A stretch of 64,000 bases of DNA from positions 104,501-168,500 of the forward strand of contig BROG01000050.1 of assembly GCA_030159075.1 (NCBI GenBank), read 5' to 3'. This document shows positions 35,601 through 48,813 of the stretch, piece after piece. The position numbers and the translations under genes were made by a program. This DNA comes from Atrina japonica (Eukaryota; Mollusca; Bivalvia; Pterioida; Pinnidae). How positions within the stretch are numbered: position 1 is the first letter of the stretch; every line of letters begins with the position of its first letter. The notes beneath the pieces are model-generated. The model did no database searches. It saw nothing but the letters and a program-made list of their open reading frames with translations, and was not told where the DNA came from.

Positions 35601-38600
35601 GTCGGAGGTACTAGATGTTGAGAGTGGAGGTATGTTGGAGGAACTAGATGTTGACAGTGTAGGTATGTCGGAAGTACTAGATGTTGACAGTGTTGGTATG
35701 TTGGAGGAACTAGATGGAGGTATGTCGGAGTACTAGATGTTTGACAGTGTTGGTATGTTGACAGTGTAGGTATGTTGGAGGAACTAGATGTTGACAGTGT
35801 TGGTATGTTGGAGGTACTAAATGTTGACAGTGTTGGTATGTTAGACGAAATATCTGTTGACAGTCTTGTTATGTTGGAGGAACTATCTAATGACAGTGTT
35901 GCTATGTTCGATGAACTATTTGTTGACAATGTCAGTATGTTCGAGGTACTGAATGTTGACAGTGTTGGTACGATGGAGAAACTAGATGCTAACAGTGTAC
36001 CTGTATTGGAGGCACTGGATCTTGACAACGTAGGTAAATTTGAGGTTCTATATGTTGACAGTGTTGGTATGATGGATGTACTGAATGTTGACAATGTAGG
36101 CATGTTGGAGGTACTAGATGTTGACAGTGTTGCTATGTTGGAGGAACTAGATGTTGACAGTTTAGGTATGTTGGAGGAACTAGATGTTGACAGTGTTGGT
36201 ATATTGAAGGAATTAGATGTTGACATTGTTGATATGTTGGAGGTACTGACTGTTGACAATGTAGGTATGTTGGAGGAACTAGATGTTGACAGTGTTGGTA
36301 TGTTAGAGGAACTAGATGTTGACAGTGTAGGTATGTTGGAGGAACTAAATGTTGACAGTGTAGGTATGTTGGAAGTACTAGATGTTGAAAGTGTAATTAT
36401 GTTGGAGAAACTAGATGTTGACATTGTTGGTATGTTGAAGGACTTAGATGTTGACATTGATGGTATGTTGGAGGAACTAGTAGTTGACATAAGTGGTATG
36501 TTGGAAGTACTGAATGTTGACAATGTTGGTGTGTTGGAGGAACTAAATGTTGACAGTGTTGGCATGTTGGAGGAACTAGATGTTGACTTTGTTGGTATGT
36601 TGGAGGAACTAAATGATAGTTTTGTCATGTTGAAGGAATTAGATGTTGACATTGTTGGTATGTTGAAGGAACTAGTAGTTGACATATGTGGCATTTTGGA
36701 AGTACTGAATGTTGACAATGTTGGTATGTTGGAGGAACTAAATGTTAACAGTGTTGGTATGTTGGAGGAAATAGATGTTGATTTTGTTGGTATGTTGGAG
36801 GAAGTAAATGATAGTTTTGTCATGTTGGAGTAACTATATGTTGATATTGTTGGCATGTTGGAGGAACCACTTGTTGACATTGGTGGTATCTTTAATGTAC
36901 TGAATGTTGACAATGTCGGCATGTTTGAGGAACTAAATGTTGACAGTGAAGGTATGTTGACGGAACTAGATGTTGACTTTGTTGGTATCTTGGAGTAACT
37001 AAATGTTGACATCGGTGGAATGTTCGAGGTACTGAATGTGGACAATGTTGGTATAGTGGATGAACTAGATGTTGACAGTGTTGTCATGTTGGAGGAACTA
37101 GATGTTGACATTGTAGGTATGTTGGTGGAACTAAATGTTGACATCGGTGGTATTTTCGAGGTACTAAATGTGGACAATGTTGGTCGAGTGGATAAACTAG
37201 ATGTTGACAGTGTTCTCATGTTGGAGGAACTAGATGTTGACAGTGTAGATATGCTGGAGGAATTAGATGTTGACATTGTTGGTATGTAGGAGGAACTAGA
37301 TGTTGACATTGTTTGTATATTGGAACTAGGTTAATAGATTTTTGTATATGTAGGAAATAGGCTATGTTGGGAGTTGGAACTAGATCTTGAAGTTGTTGGT
37401 ATGTTGGAGGAATTAGATGTTGACACTGTTGGTATGTTGGAAGAACTAGATGTTGTTAATGTTGGTATGTTGAAGGAACTGGATGTTATCATTGTTGGTG
37501 TGTTGGAGGAACTAAATCTTGACCTTGTTCCTATGTCAGAAGAAGTATATATTGACATTGTTGGTATGTTGGAGGAACTTGATGTTGACATTGTTGGTAT
37601 GTTGGAGGAACCTGATGTTGACATTGTTCGTATGTTGAAGGAATTAGATGTTGACATTGTTGTAATGTTGGAGAAACTGGATTTTGAAACTGTTGGTATG
37701 TTGAAAGAACTAGATGTTGACATAGTTGTTATGATGGAGGAACTAGTTTTTAACATTGTTGGTATGTTGGAGGTACTGAATGTTGACAATGTGTGTATGT
37801 TGGAGGAACTAAATGTTGACAGTGTAGGTTTGTTGACGGAACTAAATGTTGACATTGTTGTTATGTTGGAGATACTGAATGTTGACATTGTTGGTATGTT
37901 GGAGAAACTATATGTTGACATTGTTGGTATGTTGGAGGAACTATATGTTGACATTGTTGGTATGTTGGAGGAACTATATGTTGACATTGTTTGTATGTTG
38001 GAGGAACTATATGTTGACATTGTTGATATGCTGGAGGAACTAGATGTAGAAATTGTTGGTATGTTGGAGGAACCAGATGTTGACATTGTTGATATGTTGG
38101 AGGTACTGACTGTTGATAGTGTTGGTATGTTGGAGTAACTAAATGTTGACATCGGTGGTATGTTCGAGGTACTGAATGTTGACAATGTTGGTATAATGGA
38201 TGAACTAGATGTTGACAGTGTTGGCATGTTGGATGAACCAAATATTGACATTGTTGGTGTGTTGGAGAAACTAGATGTTGACATTGTAGGTATGTTGGAG
38301 GAGTTAAATGTTGACATTGTTGGTATGCTGGAAGAATTATATATTGATATTGTTGGTATGTTGGAGGAACTAGAAGTTGACATAAGTGGTATGTTGGAAA
38401 TACTGAATTTTGACAATGTTGGTATGTTGGAGGAACTAGATGTTGACAGTGTAGGTATGTTGGAAGTACTAGATGTTGAAAGTGTCGGTATGTTGGAGGA
38501 ACTAGATGTTGACATTGTTGGTATGTTGAAGGAACTAGTAGTTGACATAAGTGGTATGTTGGAATTACTTAATGTTGACAATGTTGGTATGTTGGAGGAA

Positions 38601-41600
38601 CTAAATTTTGACAGTGTTGGTATGTTGGAGGAACTAGATGTTGATTTTGTTGGTATGTTGGAGGAACTAGATGATAGTTTTGTCATGTTGGAGTAACTAT
38701 ATGTTGATATTGTTGGCATGTTGGAGGAACTAGTTTTTGACATTGGTGGTATGTTCAATATACTGAATGTTGACAATGTCGGTATGTTGGAGAAACTAAA
38801 TGTTGACATCGGTGGTATGTTCGAGGTACTGAATGTGGATAATGTTGGTACAGTGGATGAACTAGATGTTGACAGTGTTGTCATGTTGGAGAAACTAGAT
38901 GTTGAAATTGTAGGTATATTGGAGGAACTAGATGTTGTTAATGTTGGTATGTTGGAGGAACTAAATGTTGATATTGTTGGTATGTTGGAGGAACTATATA
39001 TTGACATTGTTGGTATATTGGAGGAACTAGATGTTGACATTATTGATATGTTGGAGGAATTAGATGTTGACATTGTTGGTATGTAGGAGGAACTAGATGT
39101 TGACATTGTTTGTATGTTGGAGGAAATAGATGTTGACATTGTAGGTATGTTGGAGGAACTAGATCTTGACGTAGTTGGTATGTTGGAGGAATTAGATGTT
39201 GACACTGTTGGTATGTTGGAAGAACTAGATGTTGTCAATGTTGGTATGTTGGAGGAACTGGATGTTAACATTGTTGGTGTGTTGGAGGAACTAAATCTTG
39301 ATCTTGTAGGTCTGTCGGAAGAACTATATATTGACATTGTTGGTATGTTGGAGGAACCAAATATTGACATTGTTGGTGTGTTGGAGAAACTATATGTTGA
39401 CATTGTAGGTATGTTGGAGGATTTAAATGTTGACATTGTTGGTATGCTGGAAGAATTATATATTGATATTGTTGGTATGTTGGAGGAACTAGCAGTTGAC
39501 ATAAGTGGTATGTTGGAAATACTGAATTTTGACAATGTTGGTATGTTGGAGGAACTAGATGTTGACAGTGTAGGTATGTTGGAAGTACTAGATGTTGAAA
39601 GTGTCGGTATGTTGGAGGAACTAGATGTTGACATTGTTGGTATGTTGAAGGAACTAGTAGTTAACATAAGTGGTATATTGGAATTACTGAATGTTGACAA
39701 TGTTGGTATGTTGGAGAAACTAAATGTTGACAGTGTTGGTATGTTGGAGGAACTAGATGTTGATATTGTTGGCATGTTGGAGGAACTAGTTTTTGACATT
39801 GGTGGTATGTTGAATATACTGAATGTTGACAATGTCGGTAAGTTGGAGGAACTAAATGTTGACAGTGAAGGTATGTTAGCGGAACTAGATGTTGATATTG
39901 TTGGTATCTTTGAGTAACTAAATGTTGACATCGGTGGTATGTTTGAGGTACTGAATGTGGACAATGTTGGTATAGTGGATGAACTAGATGTTGACAGTGT
40001 TGTCATGTTAGAGGAACTAGATGTTGAAATTGTAGGTATATTGGAGGAACTAGATGTTGTTAATGTTGGTATGTTGGAGGAACTGTATGTTGACATTGTT
40101 GGTATGTTGGAGGAACTATATATTGACATTGTTGGTATGTTGAAGGAACTAGATGTTGACATTGTTGTTATGTTGGAGGAACTAGATGTTGACATTGTAG
40201 GTATATTGGAGGAACTAGATGTTGTTAATGTTGTTATGTTGGAGGAACTGTATGTTGATATTGTTGGTATGTTGGAGGAACTAAATGTTGATATTGTTGG
40301 TAAGTTGGAGGAACTATATATTGACATTGTTGGTATGTTGGAGGAACTTGATGTTGACATTGTTTGTATGTTGGAGGAATTAGATGTTGACATTGTTGGT
40401 ATGTACGAGGAACTAGATGTTGACATTGTTTGTATGTTGGAGGAAATAGATGTTGACATTCTAGGTATGTTGGAGGAACTATATCTTGACGTAGTTGCTA
40501 TGTTGGAGGAATTAGATGTTGACACTGTTGGTATGTTGGAAGAACTTGATGTTGTTAATGTTGGTATGTTGGAGGAACTATATATTGACATTGACGGTAT
40601 GTTAGAGAAACTAAATGTTGAACTTGTTGGTATGTCGGAAGAACTATATATTGACATTGTTGGTATGTTGGAGGAACTAGGTATTGACATTATTGGTACG
40701 TGGGGGGAACTAGATGTTGACATTGTTTGTATGTTGGAGGAAATAGATGTTGACATTGTAGGTATGTTGGAGGAACTAGATCTTGACGTAGTTGGTATGT
40801 TGGAGGAATTAGATGTTGACACTGTTGGTATGTTTGAAGAACTAGATGTTGTTAATGTTGGTGTGTTGGAGGAACTGGATGTTAACATTGTTGGTGTGTT
40901 GGAGGAACTAAATGTTGACCTTGTTGGTATGTCGGAAGAACTATATATTGACATTGTTGGTATGTTGGAGGAACTAGGTATTGACATTATTGGTATGTGG
41001 GAGGAACTAAATGTTGACAGTGTAGGTATGTTGGAGGAACCAGATGTTGACAGTGTTGGTATGTTGGAGGAACTAGATGTTGACATTGTTAGTATGTTGA
41101 AGAAATTAGATGTTGACATTGTTGTTATGCTGGAGGAACTAGATGTTGACACTGTTGGTATGTTGAAAGAACTAGATGTTGAGATAGTTGTTATGGTGGA
41201 GGAACTAGTTTTTAACATTAGTGGTATGTTGGAAGTACTGAATGTTGACAATGTGTGTATGTTGGAGGAACTAAATGTTGACGGTGTAGCTATGTTGACG
41301 GAACTAAATGTTGACATTGTTGCTATGTTGGAGGTACTGAATGTTGACATTGTTGCTATGTTGGAGGAACTATATATTGACATTGTTGGTATGTTGGAGG
41401 AACTAGGTATTGATATTATTGGTACGTGGGAGGAACTAGATGTTGACATTGTTTGTATGTTGGAGGAAATACATGTTGACATTGTAGGTATGTTGGAGGA
41501 ACTAGATCTTGAAGTTGTTGGTATGTTGGAGGAATTAGATGTTGACACTGTTGGTATGTTGGAAGAACTAGATGTTGTTAATGTTGGTATGTTGGAGGAA

Positions 41601-44600
41601 CTATATATTGACATTGTTGGTATGTTGGAAGAACTAAATGTTGACCTTGTTGGTATGTCGGAAGAACTATATATTGACATTGTTGGTATGTTGGAGGAAC
41701 TAAATGTTGACATTGTAGGTATGTTGGAGGAACTAGATCTTGACGTAGTTGGTATGTTGGAGGAATTAGATGTTGACACTGTTGGTATGTTGAAAGAACT
41801 AGATGTTGACATAGTTGTTATGGTGGAGGAACTAGTTTTTAACATTAGTGGTATGTTGGAGGTACTGAATGTTGACAATGTGCGTTTGTTGGAGGAACTA
41901 AATGTTGTCAGTGTAGCTATGTTGACGGAACTAAATGTTGACATTGTTGCTATGTTGGAGGTACTGAATGTTGACATTGTTGGTATGTTGGAGGAACTAT
42001 ATGTTGACATTGTTGATATGCTGGAGGAACTAGATGTAGAAATTGTTGGTATGTTGGAGGAACCAGATGTTGACATTGTTGATATGTTGGAGGTACTGAC
42101 TGTTGATAGTGTTGGTATGTTGGAGTAACTAAATGTTGACATCGGTGGTATGTTCGAAGTACTGAATGTTGACAATGTTGGTATAATGTATGAACTTGAG
42201 TTTGACAGCGTTGGCATATTGGAGGAACCAAATGTTGACATTGTTAGTGTGTTGGAGAAACTAGATGTTGACATTGTAGGTATGTTGGAGGATTTAAATG
42301 TTGACATTGTTGGTATGCTGAAAAAACTATGTATTGACATTGTTGGTATATTGGAGGAACTAGATATTGATATTAATGTTATCTTGGAGGAAGTAGATGT
42401 TGAGATTGTTGGTATGTTGGAGGAACTAGTAGTTGACATAAGTGGTATGTTGGAAATACTGAATGTTGACAATGTTGGTATGTTGGAGGAACTAAATCTT
42501 GACAGTGTTGGTATGTTAGAGGGAGAAGATATTGATTTTATTGGTATGTTGGAGGAACTAGATGTTTTTAATGTTGGTATGTTGGAGAACCTGGATGTTG
42601 ACATTGTTGGTATGTTGGAGGAATAAGATGTTGACATTGGTATGTAATAGGAACTAGATGTTGACATGGTTTGTATGTTGGGGGAACCAGATATTGATAT
42701 TACTGGTATCTTGAAGGGTTTAGATATTGACATTGTTGGTATGTTGGAGGAACCAGATGTTGACATTGTTGATATGTTGGACGTACTGACTGTTGACAGT
42801 GTTGGTATGTTGGAGTAACTAAATGTTGACATCGGTGCTATATTCGAGGTACTGAATGTTGACAATGTTGGTATAATGGGTGAACTAGGTGTTGACAGTG
42901 TTGGCATGTTGGAGGAACTAGATGTTGACATCGTAGGTATGTTGGAGGATTTAAATGATGACATTGTGGGTATGCTGGAAGAACTATATATTGGCATTGT
43001 TGATATGTTGGAGGAACTAGTAGTTGACATAAGTGGTATGTTGGAAATACTGAATGTTGACAATGTTGGTATGTTGGAGGAACTAAATCTGGACAGTGTT
43101 GGTATGTTTGAGGAACTAGATGTTGATTTTGTTGGTATGTTGGAGGAACTAGATGAAAGTTTTGTCATGTTGGAGTAACTATATGTTGATATTGTTGGCA
43201 TGTTGAAGGCACTAGTTGTTGACATTGGTGGTAAGTTGAATGTACTGAATGTTGACAATGTCGGTATGTTGGAGGAACTAAATGTTGACAGTGAAGGTAT
43301 GTTAGCGGAACTAGATGTTGACATTGTTGCTATGTTGGAGACACTGAATGTTGACATTGTTGGTATGTCGGAGGAACTAGTTGTTGACTTTGTTGATATT
43401 CTGGAGGAACTAGATTTAGAAATTATTGTTATGTTGGAGGAACTAGATGTTGACAATGTTGGTATGTTGGAGGAACTAAATGTTGACAGTGTTAATATGT
43501 TGGAGGAACTAGATGTTGACATTGTTGGTATGTTGGAGGAACTAGATCTTGACGTTGTTGGTAGGTTGGAGGAATTAGATGTTGACATTGTTAGTATGTT
43601 GGAGGAACTAGTTGTTGACATTGGTGTTTTGTTGGAGGTACTGAATGTTGACAATGTTGGTATGTTGGAGGAACTAAATGTTGACAGTGTTAATATGTTG
43701 GAGGAACTAAATGTTGACAGTGTTGGTATGTTGGAGAAACTAGATGATAGTTTTGTCATGTTGGAGTAACTATTTGTTGATATCGTTGTCATGTTGAAAG
43801 AACTAGTTGTTGTCATTGTTGTAATGTTGGAGGAACTAGTTGTTGACATTGGTGGTATGTTGGATGTACTGAATGTTGACAATGTTGGTACGTTGGAGAA
43901 ACTAGATGGTGACAATGTTGGTATGTTGGAGAAACTAGATGTTGATATTGTTGGCATGTTGAAAGAACTAAATGTTGATATAGTTGATATGTTGGATGAA
44001 CTAGATGTTGATATTGTTGGCATGTAGAAAGAACTAGATGTTGATATAGTTGATATTTTGGAGGAAGTAGATGTTGACATTGTTGGTATGTTGGAGGAAC
44101 TATATGTTGACATTGTTGATATGTTGGAGGTAGATGAAAGATGTGTCTGGCTAAGCTGTGTTGCTGGCACTGGGTAATTAGAATATTGAGTGGTTTTTTG
44201 AATTGAGTAGTAAGGTAGAAGGTATGTTGATTGTGTAAATCGGTCGATAGAAAATATATTTGATAATGTTGGTTTGTAAAGAGATATATATTTTTTCGAC
44301 GATATCGATTGGTCGATAGATATTGTTAAATGCTTTGATTCCTTCAGTGACATTGTTAAATGTTTTGATTGGCCATGATGTATGACCGACGTTGACAGGA
44401 TGATCTTATCAAGCGGTGTGGTTGTTGTTGATTGCATTAATAAGTCGGGAGATAAAGTAATAAACGAAATGTATGGGCCGAGCGGTATGGATTGACTGGA
44501 AGCCATGGTTGTTGTTGTTAATTGTATGGATAGGTCGGAAGATAAAATAATAAAAGATATGGAACGACCGAGCGGTATGGTTGTTGTTGTTGATGTTGAC

Positions 44601-45267
44601 TCTATGGATTGGCTGTGTGTTAAAGTTGCCGTTGATTTTATCAACTGGCCGGGATGTAACGTTGCTGTTGATTGTATGAATTGGCCGGGAGATATGGTTG
44701 ATATTAAAGGTATGGATTGATTGTGAGATAAAGTTGTTGATTGTATTGGTTGACCGGGAGATATGGTTGTAGTTGATTGGTCGGAAGAAATAACTGTCGG
44801 CAATGTGGATACGTCGGGAGATATGGATGTTGAATGGTTAAGTGAAATGGTTGTTGATGGCTTTGATTGGTTGTGGAATATAGATTTAGAATTGATTGAT
44901 TGGTCAAAAGAATGGGTAATTGCTGACAGTATGGTTTGATCGGGAAATATAGTCCCTAAGATACTAGATAATGTCGCAGACGTGTTGTGAAGATGTTCAG
45001 TATATGGTGTTGTCACAATTGTATGCTTTGTTCGTGTATTTACGCCTGTTTTTGGTTGCGCAATACTTGTGAAAACATTAGTCAATGATTTCAAATCTGC
45101 GCCCAGTGTACTGGAAGGAATCGACGACTGTAACAATGCATTAGAATCATTGATAATGGATGACGATAGCAATGATGATAGCAATGAAGATGGATGGATC
45201 TCGGCCGATGCCAGAGGTTCCGTCATCTGAATAATTACCACTAGCTCGTCAGTTGCGTCAAATTTGT
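20692..45267 (-). CDS. Mucin exon 4: giant 24.6-kb Ser/Thr-rich exon (about 8,191 codons)
   Basis: The acceptor TTTTCTCAAACAG|AC at 45268 and the donor GCCATGG|GTAAGA at 20691 bound a 24,576-nt exon; both ends are phase 1 and the length is a multiple of three. From the N terminus: about 380 residues of unique Ser/Thr-rich sequence with SPGQ and NQS motifs; an 11-residue array (type NIPTMSTSSSS, about 64% Ser+Thr) over some 11 kb; degenerate 12-14-residue repeats of the form SSFDTTTLPT; an 11-residue SSFETSSLQTS array; twelve 20-residue units; more degenerate repeats; an Asp-containing 10-residue array; and about 600 unique residues. Cys is nearly absent. Two off-frame islands each contain one in-frame TAA (37331-37333 and 35594-35596), after which the same frame resumes. 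No good GT-AG pair removes either island. Human MUC16 has an exon of similar scale. The large plus-strand frames here are shadows. Confidence 0.8.
22490..23750 (-). repeat. 30-bp coding array of VDTSSVDTSY type (acidic)
   Basis: About 40 units of 30 bp encode a 10-residue motif made of two VDTSx pentads (VDTSSVDTSY, with variants VDMSS, VETLS, VATAY, FDTSS). Asp occurs about every fifth residue, which sets this array apart from the neutral arrays around it. Plus-strand copies read atcaactgatgacgtatcaa. Confidence 0.88.
29389..30108 (-). repeat. 60-bp coding array (20-residue SSSSDISILPLSFDITTVQT type)
   Basis: Twelve head-to-tail 60-bp units are very similar, differing at a few positions each, and are clearly the youngest-looking array in the exon. 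Each unit codes for 20 residues. A few units carry substitutions, for example aatg for aata near 29540 and cctatacc near 29731, but I saw no indels. Confidence 0.9.
30440..31870 (-). repeat. 33-bp coding array of SSFETSSLQTS type
   Basis: About 43 units of 33 bp encode SS(F/I)ETSSLQTS and variants (LRT, LHT). The array shares its period with the 33.2-44.1-kb array but not its sequence. A composite block containing LLASSSFDTTMQPSYSS recurs near 30.60, 30.86 and 31.08 kb, showing duplication at a scale above the single unit. Confidence 0.85.
33170..44130 (-). repeat. 11-kb coding array of 33-bp units (11-residue NIPTMSTSSSS type)
   Basis: On the plus strand the unit reads ggtatgttggaggaactaga followed by tgttgacagt or tgttgacatt, every 33 bases. 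On the minus strand it codes for NIPTMSTSSSS with common swaps (Met/Leu, Asn/Ser, Phe/Tyr/Ser). The span could hold about 330 units. Higher-order blocks recur: series near 37.4-38.7, 39.1-39.9, 40.4-41.0 and 41.4-42.1 kb share the same order of variant units, which suggests block duplication as well as unit slippage. Confidence 0.9.
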
Positions 45268-46434
45268 CTGTTTGAGAAAACAAAAATGAAAAATCTAAGA
45301 ATCTCTTGGGCTTGTAAAACAAGCATTCTGTTAAAATGATAAAAATTGCTTGCGCCTTTTGTTTTATGTTTCAGAATTCCTTTTGCGATTTAATTCTCCA
45401 CTTTGACTTTCCTTGTATGTAAAAGGACATCCTAAAAGTCTTTACCAAATACGAATTTCTTAGTAAACAAGGAATTTTAAAACCAAATGCTAATATGACA
45501 AAACTAAACGCTTTGTGTAAGCTTAGGTACATATAAGAAGATTGCATAGGTATTATAGAACGATGGTTGACGTGAATTTTTTATCTTGAAATTTAATTGA
45601 TAAAAAACGATCTGAACATAAAAGTCGAACGTTCATTGAAAAAAACAGAAATATTAATTGTTGATATATCAAAACAAGAAATATAATTTTTGTTTCATGG
45701 TTTAAGTACAATTGCCACCATACTTTGGTGTCATATTTCCTTGGTAAACTGAATCAAAGTTCATTAATCATTACTACAAATTCAGCTTTATACTTACCTT
45801 CGCTGAAAATAACTTTTCTGTACATAGCATATCATTATGTCACTAATTGATAGCCTGCTCCTCAGGTGACCCTGAGATTGACCATTTAAAAATTCAATTT
45901 TTTATCTAAAAAGTTAGCAAGCAGCTGATAATGCACGCCTAATGTTAATAATTTATTCATAATTCAACAAATGATATTGAAATATAACATCAATGATAAA
46001 GTGGTGTTTTAAAAAAATGTTACTTAGATACACCTTTAAATTGAAAACAGTAAACAACATGCATATGTTCATGCATGATTCTGGGTGAAAACAAAAACAA
46101 AAACTGCGCATGAGCAACAAGAATATTATTCAAACTCCACAATTACGTGAAATAGTTATGTATAAAATTGTGATCTATAAAGTAACAAAAAAGAGGTGGA
46201 AAAGCATCTAAGGAAATATATATTTATTTACAAACATATCACAAATCAAGCAACTACGTGAAAGTTTCACTAAGTATTGGTACGGTAATAACATTGTTTT
46301 GTTTAACGACACACATTGCTACGTAAGACATTGGTCTGTTTCATGTCACATTCCTACAACGCTACACGTTTTGTCATGTGTCATGCCATGCTTCATGATG
46401 ACGATGGTTTAAGGTGTGGCGAAATATGTCTTAC
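45268..46434. other. Intron between exons 3 and 4
   Basis: AT-rich intron. No repeat, exon or regulatory element recognised. Confidence 0.5.
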
Positions 46435-48813
46435 CTGATGACGTCACCATCATGGAAGGGATTGTGTTTATTGTAGCTGTATTAGTTGTATGGAATGAGT
46501 CTAATGTCGAAATGGTTTCGATTGTTGCAGTACTGCTTTCTGCTGTATTTGAGGGTGGTACACTGATGGACGTAGTCGTTGTCAGTGAAGCAGGATAAAT
46601 AATTGCAGTAGATTGGTTTAAAGCTCCCAAAGAAATTGTTGCTGATGGGTCCATCGTACTAACAGACAGTGAACTAACTGAGGTTGTAAATGTTATCGAT
46701 GATGTCATTCCACTTGACATTGTGTAAAATGGCGCATATGTTGACGGTACACTTGACGTTGTAGATGCATCTGTCAATGGTATAACTGATGTTGAATTTA
46801 CACCTATTGTCGTGGACGTTGCATCCGTTGATTGTATAACATGGTCCGACAAAACATCAATGGAAGATAATAATGACATGGACGTAATATATGTCGATGG
46901 TATTACGGTGGACGATTTGACATTAGTCGATAGAACAAAATTGGACTTGATATCGGTTGATGGTATAACAGAAGAGGGCATAGCACCTGTCGTGGTTAAT
47001 ACATTTGTTGTGACATCCGTTAATGCTACATGTGTAGAGGATGATGTTGTTATCGGCGTTATAGATGAAGGAGACATTGAATTTGATGTCATACCGGGAG
47101 ACGACATTACAATTGTTGATTGTGTAACTATGGGAGAATTCACTAGTGGTGTAAAATAGGACTGTGAACTAGGTGACAGCAGCAATGAGTTTGAAATTGC
47201 GTCAGTTGAGGGTGGCGGTAAAGACGAGATAACTTCTGTCGTTAAAGGTGACAGTAAAACGGAGCTTGTTTCTGCTGATGGTGAAAGGAAAGAGGTACTC
47301 ATCTCAACCGATGGTGAAAGTAGTGAGGACTTTGATACGGCTGATGATGAAAGTGGAGTGGAACTTGCTTCTACTAATGGTGAAAGTAAGGTGGAACTCA
47401 TTTCTTCTGATAGTGGTAGTGAAGAGGTTTTTGATACTGCTGATGACGAAAATAATGGGGACATTAATTCTGTTGATGATGAAACCAGAGAGGACGTTGC
47501 TTCTGTTGATGATGAAACTAAAGAGGACGCTGATTCTGCGGAAGTTGAAACTAGAGAGGACGTTACTTCTGTTGATGATGAAACAAGAGAAGACATTACT
47601 TCTGCTGATTGTGAAAGTAAAGTGGACACTGCGTCTGTCAGTGGTAATGTTGACTGTGCGTGTGTTGATACATCTGTAGAGGGTGTTGATACCGGTGATA
47701 TGTTCATAGATGTCATATCTACCGACGATATTGAGGAAATAACACCTGTAGCTGATATATCTATGGAGGACATTGCATCGTTTGGTGTTATTTCTGTAGT
47801 ATTCAATGAACTAAATGATGATAGTTCTAAAGCGGACGTTACATTATATGATGCAATTTCTACGACAGATGTCGCCTCTGGTATGACTGTAGAGGATATT
47901 GTTTGTATTACAGTAGATGGAGAAGATATTTCATCATTCGGTGATGATAATAATGATGTGTATATCTCATCAGTTATTTGTGTATCTGTGACAGATATTT
48001 CTTCCGTTGAGGGAATTATTGAGGAAGGAATTTCATTTAATGATAGCATTAGCGAAGAGGTAGTTTCATCTGATAATGTTTCTGTTGAGTAAATATCATG
48101 CATTGTACTTGTTGTAAAAGACACTCCATCTGAAAATGATATGAATGTTGTGAAAATGCCATTTGCTGATGGAATGCTCATTGAGGATAGTTCGTCTGCT
48201 GATGGTATTACTGATGTTTTCATTTCACTGACTGACGTACTTATAGTAACGGATAACCCATCTGTTGATGGTAAAACTGCTGTGGATATATCATATGTTA
48301 ATGGTAAAAAGACAGATGATATTTCTCCTGCTAATGATATGGATATAGAGGAAATTCCATCTGTTAATTGTAGATTTGTAGATGATATTTCGTGTGACGA
48401 TGGTATAAAACTAGAAAACAATTCGTCAGTAGATGGTAGAGCTGTAGAGTATGTTTCGTCAGTTGGTGGTATAGAGGTAGTGGATATTCCATCAGTTGCC
48501 GGTACAGCTAATGAGAACGTCTCGTCCGTTGATGGTATTATGGTAGTAAATATTTCATCTGCTGATGATATAACAGTAGAATATTTCACTGGTGTTGAGG
48601 ACACAACCATAGAAGATGTGCCGTCTGCTGATGGTATAACAGCAGACGATATTTCAAATGTCGACAGTATGGATTCTATTGATATTTCGTCTGAAGGTGG
48701 TACGACCATAGAGTATGTTTCCGTCGACGGTGTAGACGATACGGCTTCTGTTGATTGTATAAATGTTGGTGATATATCGTTCATTGATGGTATAATTGAA
48801 GTGGATTGTTCAT
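46435..48813 (-). CDS. Mucin exon 3: Ser/Thr-rich mucin domain with degenerate STDE-type repeats
   Basis: The 2,379-nt exon codes for about 793 residues. The acceptor has a long pyrimidine tract (TTTTACCCTCAACAG|AT) and the donor is TCATCAG|GTAAGA; both are phase 1. The N-terminal half repeats loosely every 13-15 residues around PSTDEIS or PSADGIS cores, which carry Asp and Glu between Ser/Thr blocks. The C-terminal half has short runs such as SSLVSSSTEVTSS repeated about every 12 residues, then unique sequence. No Cys was seen. I placed the start at the CAG|AT acceptor rather than further upstream because the preceding bases form the pyrimidine tract and the phase fits exon 2. Function beyond a glycosylated spacer cannot be read from the sequence. 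Confidence 0.85.

Noticed and set aside
20875..43769. Dozens of plus-strand and other-frame open frames across exon 4
   Set aside because: Shadows of repeats whose period is a multiple of three; low-complexity composition, no splice support.
22490..44130. CRISPR array or similar spacer-repeat structure
   Set aside because: Repeats are contiguous without unique spacers, code for Ser/Thr-rich protein, and sit in an intron-containing eukaryotic gene.
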